Shown here one piece after another: positions 52,796 to 61,043 of a stretch of DNA of 64,000 nucleotides. The stretch covers positions 124,001 to 188,000 of the forward strand of contig NZ_LT907988.1 in the NCBI RefSeq assembly GCF_900089455.2, read 5' to 3'. A program made the position numbers and the translations under genes. The notes below the pieces were generated by a model, which did no database searches, was not told the origin of the DNA, and saw only the letters and a list, made by a program, of their open reading frames with translations. Numbering within the stretch: position 1 is the first letter of the stretch; each line of letters starts with the position of its first letter. Origin of the DNA: Orrella dioscoreae (lineage in GTDB: Bacteria; Pseudomonadota; Gammaproteobacteria; Burkholderiales; Burkholderiaceae_B).

Positions 52796-53671
52796 ATGGC
52801 GACTTCACCCGACATCGGCGCGCTGCGTCCTGAATACCTGGTCGAGCTCGAACCGCTGACCGACATCGAACCGGACCGGCGCGTGTCGCTGGGCGCGCGG
52901 CTGTGGTCGCAAGGCTGGCTGCGCAAGAGCCTCATCCTGATCGTGCTGGCGGTGCTGTGGGAAGCGCTGGCGCGCTACCAGGACAACGACCTGCTGCTGC
53001 CCGGCTTCCTGCAGACCGCGCAGGCATTTTTCGACGGCCTGGCCAGCGGCGAGCTGGTCCAGCGCGCGGGCTTGTCGCTGGGCGTGCTGGTGCAAGGCTA
53101 CCTGGCCGGCATCACGCTCGCCTTCATCCTGACGTCGCTGGCGGTGTCCACGCAGCCGGGACGCGACCTGCTGGCCACGCTCACGGCCATGTTCAATCCC
53201 TTGCCTGCCATTGCGCTGCTGCCCCTGGCCCTGCTGTGGTTCGGCCTGGGCGAGGGCAGCCTGATCTTCGTGCTGGTGCACTCGGTGGTCTGGGCCGTGG
53301 CGCTCAGCATGTACACGGGTTTCCTGTCGGTGGCGGAAACCCTGCGCATGGCGGGGCGCAACTATGGCCTGCGCGGCCTGCGCTATGTGCTGCACATCCT
53401 GGTGCCGGCGGCGTTGCCCTCGATCCTGTCCGGCCTGAAGATCGGCTGGGCCTTCGCGTGGCGCACGCTGATCGCCGCCGAGCTGGTGTTCGGCGCGACC
53501 AGCGGCAAGGGCGGGCTGGGCTGGTACATCTTCCAGAATCGCAACGAGCTCTACACCGACCGCGTGTTCGCGGGCCTGGTGGCCGTGATCCTGATCGGCC
53601 TGGTCGTGGAGAACCTGGTGTTCGAGACCCTGGAGCGCGTGACGGTGCGCCGCTGGGGCATGCAGCGTTGA
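52796..53671 (+). CDS. NitT/TauT-type ABC transporter permease
   Basis: 291 residues with six predicted membrane helices after a ~45-residue cytosolic start. The EAA-like coupling loop reads AETLRMAGRNYGLRGLRYVLHILVPAALPSIL (the expected E-A-A-x-x-x-G layout is partly changed). The end carries WRTLIAAELVFGATSGKGGLGWYIFQNR, typical of SsuC/TauC. Last gene of the dioxygenase-transporter cassette; a convergent LysR gene begins 28 bases after the stop. Confidence 0.94.
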   Translation: MATSPDIGALRPEYLVELEPLTDIEPDRRVSLGARLWSQGWLRKSLILIVLAVLWEALARYQDNDLLLPGFLQTAQAFFDGLASGELVQRAGLSLGVLVQGYLAGITLAFILTSLAVSTQPGRDLLATLTAMFNPLPAIALLPLALLWFGLGEGSLIFVLVHSVVWAVALSMYTGFLSVAETLRMAGRNYGLRGLRYVLHILVPAALPSILSGLKIGWAFAWRTLIAAELVFGATSGKGGLGWYIFQNRNELYTDRVFAGLVAVILIGLVVENLVFETLERVTVRRWGMQR

Positions 53672-53699
53672 TGCGTGCGCGGTGATCGCTGCCATCCCG

Positions 53700-54632
53700 T
53701 CAGGGCATCGTCGCGCACAGCGCGCGCAGGATCTGGGCGAGCTGCTCTTCCGCGGGTTGCGGCGTGTCGCGCCGGCGGCGGATCAGCGTGACGGGCGGCA
53801 GCATCCAGCCGAGGTCCCAGTCGACCAGGCCGATGTCGCCGCGCCGCGCCATGTCCCGCGCCACGCTCTCGGGCAGGATGGACAGCAGCGTGGCGTCGTC
53901 GCGCAGCATGCCGGCGATGATGTCGAGGCTGTAGGTCTCGACGATGGGCACGGGCGCGGCAACCTGTGCCTGCGCGAACAGCTCCGCCACGATCATGCCG
54001 GTGGGCGTGGCGGGTGAGGGCAGAATCCAGTTCATGCGCGACAGCTCGCCCCAATCGGGCAGGCGCTGCGCCAGCCTGCGCGCGAGGCGAGGGTGCGCGA
54101 TCAGCGTGGGTTTCTGCGTGAAGAGCGGTTCGTGCTGATATTCCGGCCCCAGCGCGGCCGCCGACGCGCGGCCGATCAGGCAGTCGATGTCGTGATTGGC
54201 CAGGGCGCGGCCCAGCTGGTCGCTGGTGGCCCGCGTGAGCGTGCTGGCCACGCCATGTTCGCGGTGCAGCGTGGCCAGCGCCTGCGCCAGGAAGTCGCCC
54301 GACACGTAGGGCACCGCGCCGATGTGCAGATGGCCGCGCAGCCCCGCGCGCGACGCCTCCATTTCCCTTTGCCAGTTTTCCAGGTCCCGCAGCATCTGAT
54401 GCGCGCGCACGATGGCCTGCCGGCCCAGGTCGGTGGGCGTGAGGCGTGCGCCGCCACGCACGAACAAGGGCGCCCCGAAGATCGTTTCCAGCTCGGCCAG
54501 CGTCTTGGTGGCCGCCGGTTGGCTGACGCCCGCGCGCGCCGCGGCACGCGTCAAGGTGCCGAGCTCCGCCAGGTCGGTCAGCAACAGCAGGTGGCGGTGC
54601 TTCAGGCGCGAGAGCAGGGGAGCGGCAGGCAT
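53700..54632 (-). CDS. LysR-family transcriptional regulator
   Basis: 310 residues from the ATG at 54632 (MPAAPLLSRLKHRHLLLLTDLAELGTLTRAAARAGVSQPAATKTLAELE), which fits the GbpR/CbbR-like opening KxRHLxLL; a longer start at 54707 adds 25 residues without support. Effector domain RGHLHIGAVPYVSGDFLAQAL. Divergent from the gamma-glutamyltransferase gene with 165 bases between starts, and convergent with the ABC cassette. The former is the more likely target. Confidence 0.9.
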   Translation of the reverse strand: MPAAPLLSRLKHRHLLLLTDLAELGTLTRAAARAGVSQPAATKTLAELETIFGAPLFVRGGARLTPTDLGRQAIVRAHQMLRDLENWQREMEASRAGLRGHLHIGAVPYVSGDFLAQALATLHREHGVASTLTRATSDQLGRALANHDIDCLIGRASAAALGPEYQHEPLFTQKPTLIAHPRLARRLAQRLPDWGELSRMNWILPSPATPTGMIVAELFAQAQVAAPVPIVETYSLDIIAGMLRDDATLLSILPESVARDMARRGDIGLVDWDLGWMLPPVTLIRRRRDTPQPAEEQLAQILRALCATMP

Positions 54633-54797
54633 GGGAACGATCCGGGAACAGGGGGAGAGCCATGACAGACATGGCATAACCATTTGGTTATGCCGCCATG
54701 CGCACAAAGTGTAATCCCGTTATTCCGTCTTCCTATACTGATTTCCTGCGCGGCCCGCGCCATGGGCCGGCAGGCCGAACTTTCACGGTACCGCCAC

Positions 54798-56636
54798 ATG
54801 TCCGATTCCTTCACTACCCGTCCCGAGATCCGGGGCACCTTCGGCGTCGTGTCCTCGACGCACTGGCTGGCCTCGCAAGTGGCCATGAGCGTGCTCGAGC
54901 GCGGCGGCAATGCCTTCGATGCCGCCGTGGCCGGCGGCTTCGCGCTGCAGGTCGTGGAGCCGCACCTGAACGGGCCGGGCGGGGAAGTGCCCATCATCTT
55001 CTGGAGCGAGCGCGAGCAGCGCACGCGCGTGCTGTGCGGACAGGGTCCGGCGCCCAAGCTGGCCGAGCCGGCGTACTTCCGTGCGATGGGGCTGGAGCAG
55101 GTGCCGGGCATCGGCCTGCTGCCCGCCTGCGTGCCTGGCGCCTTCGGCGCGTGGCTGACGCTGCTGCGCGACCATGGCACCTGGGAGCTGGCCGACGTGC
55201 TGGCGCCCGCCATGTCCTATGCGCGCCAGGGTTTCCCGCTGGTGCCGCGCATCGTGTCGGCGATCATCGCGGTGCAGGCGCTGTTCCGCGAGGAATGGAC
55301 GAGCTCGGCCGACGTGTGGCTGCCCGGGGGCGAGGTGCCCGATGCCAATGCGCTGTTCCGCCTGCCGGCGCTGGCGCGGACCTATGCGCGCGTGATCGAG
55401 CGGGCCGAGGCTGCCGGCACGACGCGGGAAGGCCGCATCGATGCGGCATTGGACGCGTGGTACGACGGTTTCGTGGCCGAGGCGGTGGACCGCTATTACC
55501 GCGAGACGGCCGTGCGCGACACCACGGGGGAACGCAACACGGGCCTGCTGCGGCGAGAGGACATGGCCGGCTGGCGGCCTGCCTACGAAGACCCCGCCAC
55601 GCTGGACTTCGGCCGCTATACCGTGGCGAAGTGCGGGCCGTGGTCGCAGGGACCGGTATTCCTGCAGCAGCTGAGCCTGCTCAAGCACCTGGACATCGGC
55701 GCGCACGCGCCGGACAGCTTCGGTTTCGTGCACCGCCTGGCCGAGGCCACCAAGCTGGCCTTCGCGGATCGCCTGGCCTGGTATGGCGACCCCGAGCGCC
55801 ACGACGTGCCCTTGGCGCAGTTGCTGTCGAACGACTATGCGCGCGAGCGCGCACGCGGCGTGGGCGCCACGGCCGCCACGGCCTTGCAGCCGGGTTCCCC
55901 GGATGGCCGGCCTCCGGTGCTGCCGGACACCGGCGTGTCGGCGCGCACGCTGACCACCGCCGACACGCGCTATGGCGTGGGCGAGCCCACCTTCGCGCAA
56001 TTGCCGCCGGTGGCGCAATGGCTGCCGCGCGAGATTTTCGTGGGCGATACCTGCCACATCGACGTGATCGACGCGCAGGGCAACATGGTCGCGGCCACGC
56101 CGTCCGGCGGCTGGCTGTCTTCCAGCCCCGCCATTCCCGAACTCGGTTTTTCCATTACCACGCGCCTGCAGATGAGCTGGCTGGACGAGGGCCTGCCCGG
56201 CGGGCTGCAAGCCGGCAAGCGGCCCAGCACCACGCTGTCGCCGGGCCTGGCCCTGCGCGACGGCAAGCCCTACATGGTGTTCGGCACGCCGGGCGGCGAC
56301 CAGCAGGACCAGTGGACCGTCGCGTTCTTCCTGCGCCACGCGGTGCATGGCATGGACCTGCAGTCGGCCATCGAGGCGCCGTCGTGGCACGTCGATCATG
56401 GTCCCGCCTCGTTCTGGCCGCGCACCACCGTGCTCAATCGCCTGACGGTGGAATCGCGCATGCCCGAGGCCACGCTGGCCGCGCTGCGCGAAGCCGGGCA
56501 TGAGGTCAAGGTGGGCGGCCCGTGGTCGGAAGGCCGCATCAGTGTGTGCACCCGCGAGCCTGACGGACAAGGCGGCCTGCTGCTGCGCGCGGGCGCCAAT
56601 CCGCGCGGCATGCAGGGCTACGCCGTGGGGCGCTAG
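54798..56636 (+). CDS. Gamma-glutamyltransferase-family N-terminal nucleophile hydrolase
   Basis: 612 residues from the ATG at 54798 (MSDSFTTRPEIRGTFGVVSSTHWLASQ). Heterodimer precursor: self-cleavage is expected before Thr418 in VGDTCHIDVIDAQGNMVAATPSGG. Also present: GGNAFDAAVAGGFALQVVEPHLNGPGGE and the pocket SPGLALRDGKPYMVFGTPGGDQQ. No signal peptide is seen, unlike periplasmic GGT; it resembles the cytosolic YwrD-like or cephalosporin-acylase-like group. Substrate unknown. Together with the next two genes it forms a small catabolic set. Confidence 0.9.
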   Translation: MSDSFTTRPEIRGTFGVVSSTHWLASQVAMSVLERGGNAFDAAVAGGFALQVVEPHLNGPGGEVPIIFWSEREQRTRVLCGQGPAPKLAEPAYFRAMGLEQVPGIGLLPACVPGAFGAWLTLLRDHGTWELADVLAPAMSYARQGFPLVPRIVSAIIAVQALFREEWTSSADVWLPGGEVPDANALFRLPALARTYARVIERAEAAGTTREGRIDAALDAWYDGFVAEAVDRYYRETAVRDTTGERNTGLLRREDMAGWRPAYEDPATLDFGRYTVAKCGPWSQGPVFLQQLSLLKHLDIGAHAPDSFGFVHRLAEATKLAFADRLAWYGDPERHDVPLAQLLSNDYARERARGVGATAATALQPGSPDGRPPVLPDTGVSARTLTTADTRYGVGEPTFAQLPPVAQWLPREIFVGDTCHIDVIDAQGNMVAATPSGGWLSSSPAIPELGFSITTRLQMSWLDEGLPGGLQAGKRPSTTLSPGLALRDGKPYMVFGTPGGDQQDQWTVAFFLRHAVHGMDLQSAIEAPSWHVDHGPASFWPRTTVLNRLTVESRMPEATLAALREAGHEVKVGGPWSEGRISVCTREPDGQGGLLLRAGANPRGMQGYAVGR

Positions 56637-56731
56637 TTTTCTTGCCGCCACGCCCTGGCATGCAGGCGTGGCGGCGTTGTCCTGCCTATCCGGCACCATC
56701 GACCGGAGGCATTCATTCAAGGGGTAATGTC

Positions 56732-57706
56732 ATGTCCACTCTCTTCAAGCGCATGATCCTCGCGCCAGTGCTGGCGCTTGCCAGCCTGGCCGGCGCAGCG
56801 GCCCACGCGGCCTATCCGGAAAAGCCCGTCACGCTCATCGTGCCGTGGGCGGCGGGCGGTTCCACCGACATCCTGGCGCGGCTGCTGTCCGAGCACCTGA
56901 CACAGTCGATGGGCCAGCCCTTCATCGTGGAGAACCGCTCCGGCGCGTCGGGCAACATCGGCTCGAACTTCGTGGCGCGCGCCAAGCCCGACGGCTACAC
57001 GCTGCTGGTGGGCTCGATGAGCACCCACACCATGAACCAGGCGCTCTTCTCCACCATGCCTTTCGATGGCGTGGAAGACTTCACGCCCATCGCGGAATTG
57101 GCGCTGGTCACCAACACCATGGTGGTGAGCAGCTCGGTGCCCGCCAACACCTTGGCCGAGTTCGTGGACTACGCGCGCGCCAACGCCGACAAGATCGCCT
57201 ATGCCTCGGCCGGCACGGGTTCGACCAACCACCTGAGCGCGGCGATGTTCGAGAAGGCGCTCGGCATCCAGATGACGCACATTCCCTATCGCGGCGGCGC
57301 GCCCGCCGTGCTGGATACGGCTGCCGACCGCACGCAGCTGTTCTTCAGCGCGGGCACGCAGACGCTGCCGCACGTGAAGGGCGGCAAGCTGAAGCTGCTG
57401 GCCGTGACCGAGGCGCAGCGTTCGCCCCTGCTGCCCGACGTGCCGACCGTGGCCGAGAGCGTGCCGGGCTACGAGATGGCCGTGTGGTACGGCGCTTTCG
57501 GTCCGAAGGGGATGGATCCGGCGCTGGTGCAGCGCCTGAACAAGGAGATCAACGCGGTACTGGCGCGTCCCGACGTCGTCGCCAAGATGGAAGGCATGGC
57601 GGTGGAAGTGCGCCAGGGCACGCCAGAGGCCTTCGACACGCTGCTGCGCGCGGACGCCGCGAAGTACGGCAAGCTGGTGAAGGAACTGGGCATCCAGGTC
57701 GAATAG
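56732..57706 (+). CDS. Bug/TctC-family periplasmic receptor
   Basis: 324 residues from the ATG at 56732 (AAGGGG 7 bases upstream). Signal peptide ending AAHA-A (about residue 26), mature start YPEKPVTLIVPWAAGGSTDILARLLSEHL; ENRSGASGNIGSNFVARAKPDGYTLL; YASAGTGSTNHLSAAMF. An orphan receptor without TctA/TctB, placed behind a gamma-glutamyltransferase-like enzyme that may act on the same ligand. Confidence 0.93.
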   Translation: MSTLFKRMILAPVLALASLAGAAAHAAYPEKPVTLIVPWAAGGSTDILARLLSEHLTQSMGQPFIVENRSGASGNIGSNFVARAKPDGYTLLVGSMSTHTMNQALFSTMPFDGVEDFTPIAELALVTNTMVVSSSVPANTLAEFVDYARANADKIAYASAGTGSTNHLSAAMFEKALGIQMTHIPYRGGAPAVLDTAADRTQLFFSAGTQTLPHVKGGKLKLLAVTEAQRSPLLPDVPTVAESVPGYEMAVWYGAFGPKGMDPALVQRLNKEINAVLARPDVVAKMEGMAVEVRQGTPEAFDTLLRADAAKYGKLVKELGIQVE

Positions 57707-57707
57707 G

Positions 57708-58232
57708 ATGAGCATGACGAGTCTTGCCGCCGCGGATCCGGCGTTCCTGGATGACGTGACGCCGCTGTCAGCGGCCTGCGCGCACGGCGATGCGCCAGCG
57801 CTGTTCGCCGAGCTGGACCGGCGCATGCACAGGTCCCTGGGCCACCTGTTGTGCACGGTCAACCAGCTGGACGCCGGCGCGCTGCGCCTGCACCGGCTCT
57901 ACAGCTCCAACCCCGAGGCCTACCCGCCTGGGGGCAGCAAGGCCAAGGCCGGCACGGACTGGGGCCGGCACGTGCTGCTGGAGCAGCGCGTGTTCGTGGG
58001 CGAGGGCGAAGCCGCCATCGCGCAGTCGTTCGACGACCATGCCGCCATCGTTGCGCTGGGTTTGCGCTCGGTCATCAACGTGCCGGTCGTGCTGGCCGGC
58101 GATTGCCTGGGCACGGTCAACTTCCTGATGGCCGATGCGCGGGTGACGGACGCCAAGATCGAGGCGGCGCGCTGGGCCGCCTTGCTTGCGCTGCCGGGCT
58201 TCGTGCTCGCGGCGCGCGCGCGCGTGCATTGA
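57708..58232 (+). CDS. GAF-domain protein
   Basis: 174 residues, one GAF-like small-molecule-binding domain over most of the length: WGRHVLLEQRVFVGEGEAAIAQSFDDHAAIVALGLRSVINVPVVLAGDCLGTVNFL. No output domain. The start codon comes one base after the receptor stop, so translation is coupled. Small stand-alone GAF proteins of this type are recurrent next to Bug-receptor genes as far as I recall; a sensing or enzymatic role is not established. Confidence 0.83.
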   Translation: MSMTSLAAADPAFLDDVTPLSAACAHGDAPALFAELDRRMHRSLGHLLCTVNQLDAGALRLHRLYSSNPEAYPPGGSKAKAGTDWGRHVLLEQRVFVGEGEAAIAQSFDDHAAIVALGLRSVINVPVVLAGDCLGTVNFLMADARVTDAKIEAARWAALLALPGFVLAARARVH

Positions 58233-58353
58233 TCGGGCGGGGGGCGTCGCGGCGCGGAAAGTTGTATCCTCGCGCTACCGACGCCCCCAGCAGCCCATCC
58301 GCGCAAGGCCTGCCTTGCCGCGCTGGGGATGACTCCTTCCAGATTCTCCATCC

Positions 58354-59523
58354 ATGTCCGCCCCCGATCTCTCCCGCATCACCACCATCGAAGACCTGCG
58401 CGTGGTTGCCAAGCGCCGCGTGCCGCGCATGTTCTATGACTATGCCGATTCCGGCGCCTGGACCGAAGGCACCTATCGCGCCAACGAGGAAGACTTCCAG
58501 AAGATCAAGCTGCGCCAGCGCGTGGCGGTCAACATGGAGGGCCGCAGCCTGCGCACCACGCTGGTGGGCCAGGACGCCGCCATGCCGCTGGCGATCGCGC
58601 CGACCGGCCTGACCGGCATGCAGCACGCCGACGGCGAGATCCTGGCCGCGCGCGCCTGCGCGGAGTTCGGCGTGCCCTTCACGCTGTCGACGATGAGCAT
58701 CTGCTCGATCGAGGACGTGGCCGCGGGCACGGGTGGGCATCCTTTCTGGTTCCAGTTGTACGTGATGCGCGACCGCGGCTTCATCGAGGCGCTGATCGAC
58801 CGCGCCAAGGCGGCGGGCTGCTCGGCGCTGGTGCTGACGCTGGACCTGCAGATCATGGGCCAGCGCCACAAGGACATCAAGAACGGCCTGTCCACGCCGC
58901 CCAAGCCCACGCTGGCCAATCTCATCAACCTGGCGACCAAGCCGCGCTGGTGCCTGGGCATGCTGGGCACGAAGCGCCGCACCTTCGGCAACATCGTGGG
59001 ACACGCCAAGGGCGTGTCGGACATGTCCTCGCTGTCGATGTGGACGGCGGAACAGTTCGACCCCTGCCTGAGCTGGGCCGACGTGGAATGGATCAAGAAG
59101 CGCTGGGGCGGCAAGCTGATCCTGAAAGGCATCCTCGACGTCGAGGATGCGCGCATGGCTGCCGACACGGGCGCGGATGCCCTGGTGGTCAGCAACCACG
59201 GCGGGCGCCAGCTGGACGGCGCGGTGTCGTCCATCAGCCTGGTGCCGGCGATTGCCGATGCCGTGGGCTCGCGCATCGAGGTGCTCATGGACGGCGGCGT
59301 GCGTTCGGGCCAGGACGTGCTGAAGGCCGTGGCCCTGGGCGCGCGTGGCGCGATGATCGGACGCAGCTTCCTGTACGGCCTGGGCGCCTTCGGCCAGCCG
59401 GGTGTCAAGCGCGCGCTGGAAATCCTGTACAAGGAAATGGACGTGACCATGGCCCTGTGCGGCCGCACGCAGGTGGACAAGGTCGATCAGGGCATCCTCG
59501 TGCCGGGCACCTACCCCGCCTGA
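58354..59523 (+). CDS. lldD: FMN-dependent alpha-hydroxy-acid dehydrogenase (L-lactate dehydrogenase-like)
   Basis: 389-residue TIM-barrel flavoenzyme oxidising L-lactate or another 2-hydroxy acid to the 2-oxo acid. N-terminal VPRMFYDYADSGAWTEGTYRAN; FWFQLYVMRDR; ALVLTLDLQ; active-site His in VVSNHGGRQLDGAVSS; FMN phosphate loop MDGGVRSGQDVLKAVALGARGAMIGRSFLYGL. Length and pattern fit LldD, but glycolate or mandelate relatives are similar. No lactate permease or LldR is adjacent. Confidence 0.9.
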   Translation: MSAPDLSRITTIEDLRVVAKRRVPRMFYDYADSGAWTEGTYRANEEDFQKIKLRQRVAVNMEGRSLRTTLVGQDAAMPLAIAPTGLTGMQHADGEILAARACAEFGVPFTLSTMSICSIEDVAAGTGGHPFWFQLYVMRDRGFIEALIDRAKAAGCSALVLTLDLQIMGQRHKDIKNGLSTPPKPTLANLINLATKPRWCLGMLGTKRRTFGNIVGHAKGVSDMSSLSMWTAEQFDPCLSWADVEWIKKRWGGKLILKGILDVEDARMAADTGADALVVSNHGGRQLDGAVSSISLVPAIADAVGSRIEVLMDGGVRSGQDVLKAVALGARGAMIGRSFLYGLGAFGQPGVKRALEILYKEMDVTMALCGRTQVDKVDQGILVPGTYPA

Positions 59524-59620
59524 GCGATGTCTTGCCGCGCGCGCGTGCGCGGCAAAACCGCAAGATCGGCATACGCGCCGCGCGTAGCCTGACGGGACTG
59601 GACCGCCTCATGAGGCTTGC

Positions 59621-60454
59621 ATGAAAACCGAGACCCGCCTGCGCCATGCCGATCGCCTTCTGCCCGTCCTCGACTGGCTGATGGCGCATCCGGACGACGA
59701 GCCGGATCTGTACCACCTGGCCGAGCTGGCCTGCCTGTCGCCCTTCCATTTCCACCGCGTGTATCGCGCCATGACGGGCGAGACCGTGACCGCCACGGCG
59801 CAGCGCATGCGCCTGCATCGTGCGGCGGGTGAGCTGGAGACAGGCGGGCGCAGCCTGGCGCAGGTGGCGCGGCGCGCGGGGTATCAATCCGCCGCCGCGT
59901 TCGGACGGGCTTTCACGCAAGCCTATGGGCTGGCGCCAGGACGTTACCGCGCGCAGCGCGCGCGGCTTCCCCATCCCCAGGAGCCCATCATGCACACCGT
60001 TACCCTGGAAGACTTCTCCGGCCTGACCCTGGCCACGCTGCCGCATCGGGGCAGCTACGAAGCCATCGGCGCCGCGTTCGACCGCCTGTACATGCTGGCC
60101 GGCGCCCGTGGCCTGGCCGACACCGAGACGGTGGGCTACGGCGTGTACTACGACGATCCGGCGCAGACCGCCGTGGACGCACTGCGTTCCAGCGCAGGCA
60201 TTCCCGTGGCGGCCGACGCCGACCTGGATGCGGTGTTCGAGCGCGTGGCGCTGCCTGCCGGGCGCTGTGCGGTGCTGGAACACGTGGGGCCCTACAGCGA
60301 ACTGGAGGCGGCCTATGCCTGGCTCTTCGGGCCGTGGCTGGCGCAGAGCGGGCATGAGCCGGCTGACGTGCCGGTGTTCGAGGCCTACCTGAACGACCCC
60401 AAGACCACGCCGCCGGCGGCATTGCTGACGCGCATCTACCTGCCGCTGGCGTAA
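59621..60454 (+). CDS. AraC-family regulator with GyrI-like effector-binding domain
   Basis: 277 residues. N-terminal AraC-type double helix-turn-helix (about 10-112: LAELACLSPFHFHRVYRAMTGETV and VARRAGYQSAAAFGRAFTQAYGLAPGRYR), then a C-terminal GyrI/AraC_E_bind domain (about 125-275, TLEDFSGLTLATLPHRGSYEAIG, CAVLEHVGPYSELEAAY). This is the SoxS/Rob-like N-terminal, Rob/SbmC-like C-terminal design that binds hydrophobic drugs or metabolites. Targets unknown; neighbours are not evidently linked. Confidence 0.9.
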   Translation: MKTETRLRHADRLLPVLDWLMAHPDDEPDLYHLAELACLSPFHFHRVYRAMTGETVTATAQRMRLHRAAGELETGGRSLAQVARRAGYQSAAAFGRAFTQAYGLAPGRYRAQRARLPHPQEPIMHTVTLEDFSGLTLATLPHRGSYEAIGAAFDRLYMLAGARGLADTETVGYGVYYDDPAQTAVDALRSSAGIPVAADADLDAVFERVALPAGRCAVLEHVGPYSELEAAYAWLFGPWLAQSGHEPADVPVFEAYLNDPKTTPPAALLTRIYLPLA

Positions 60455-60483
60455 GAAGCCATGCCGTGGCCGGGCCTGGGGCC

Positions 60484-60942
60484 TCAACCCAGCGGCAGCG
60501 GCGTCTCCTTCAGCCGCCGCAGCACGAAGGACGACTTGCTGTGCCGGATGCCCGGGATCCGGTACAACTGCTCGCGCAGCAGGCGTTCATAATCGCGCGT
60601 GTCGCGCACGGCGATGCGGATGTAGTAGTCGTAGTCGCCCGAGACCAGGAAGGCCTCCAGCACCTCGGGGATGGAGGCCAGTGCGCGGCCGAACTCATAG
60701 AGCGTTTCCTCGCTGTGGCTTTCCAGCGTGACGTGCACGATCACGGTATCCATGTAGCCCAGGCTGGCGGGGTCGATCTCCACGGTGTAGCCCCGGATGA
60801 CGCCCGCCGCCTCCATGCGCTTGATGCGATTCCAGCAGGGCGTGGACGACAGGCCCACCTCCGCGCCGATGTCGTTCAGGCTGGCGCGCGCATTGCGTTG
60901 CAGCACGCCCAGAATGGCCAGGTCGAACTTGTCCAGGTTCAT
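60484..60942 (-). CDS. Lrp/AsnC-family transcriptional regulator
   Basis: 152 residues: winged helix-turn-helix (about 1-60: DLAILGVLQRNARASLNDIGAEVGLSSTPCWNRIKRMEAAGVI) and the RAM ligand-binding domain (VHVTLESHSEETLYEF, VLEAFLVSGDYDYYIRIAV). Divergent from the acetolactate synthase gene with 101 AT-rich bases between, containing TTCTTC (60944-60949) and GAAGAA (60964-60969) as inverted arms. Lrp proteins commonly control ilv genes in response to branched-chain amino acids. Confidence 0.94.
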   Translation of the reverse strand: MNLDKFDLAILGVLQRNARASLNDIGAEVGLSSTPCWNRIKRMEAAGVIRGYTVEIDPASLGYMDTVIVHVTLESHSEETLYEFGRALASIPEVLEAFLVSGDYDYYIRIAVRDTRDYERLLREQLYRIPGIRHSKSSFVLRRLKETPLPLG

Positions 60943-61043
60943 TTTCTTCTGATTTGATGATTTGAAGAATAATTTACCGCTATTCCGGCTGAGGAGCAGA
61001 AAATAGGAGAAATATTCCCTGCGATCCGGCCTATCCTGTTTTC

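Noticed and set aside
54698-56503. 601-codon + strand frame overlapping the gamma-glutamyltransferase gene
   Set aside because: Shifted-frame shadow rich in Arg/Gly/Ala; the other frame has the full catalytic pattern.
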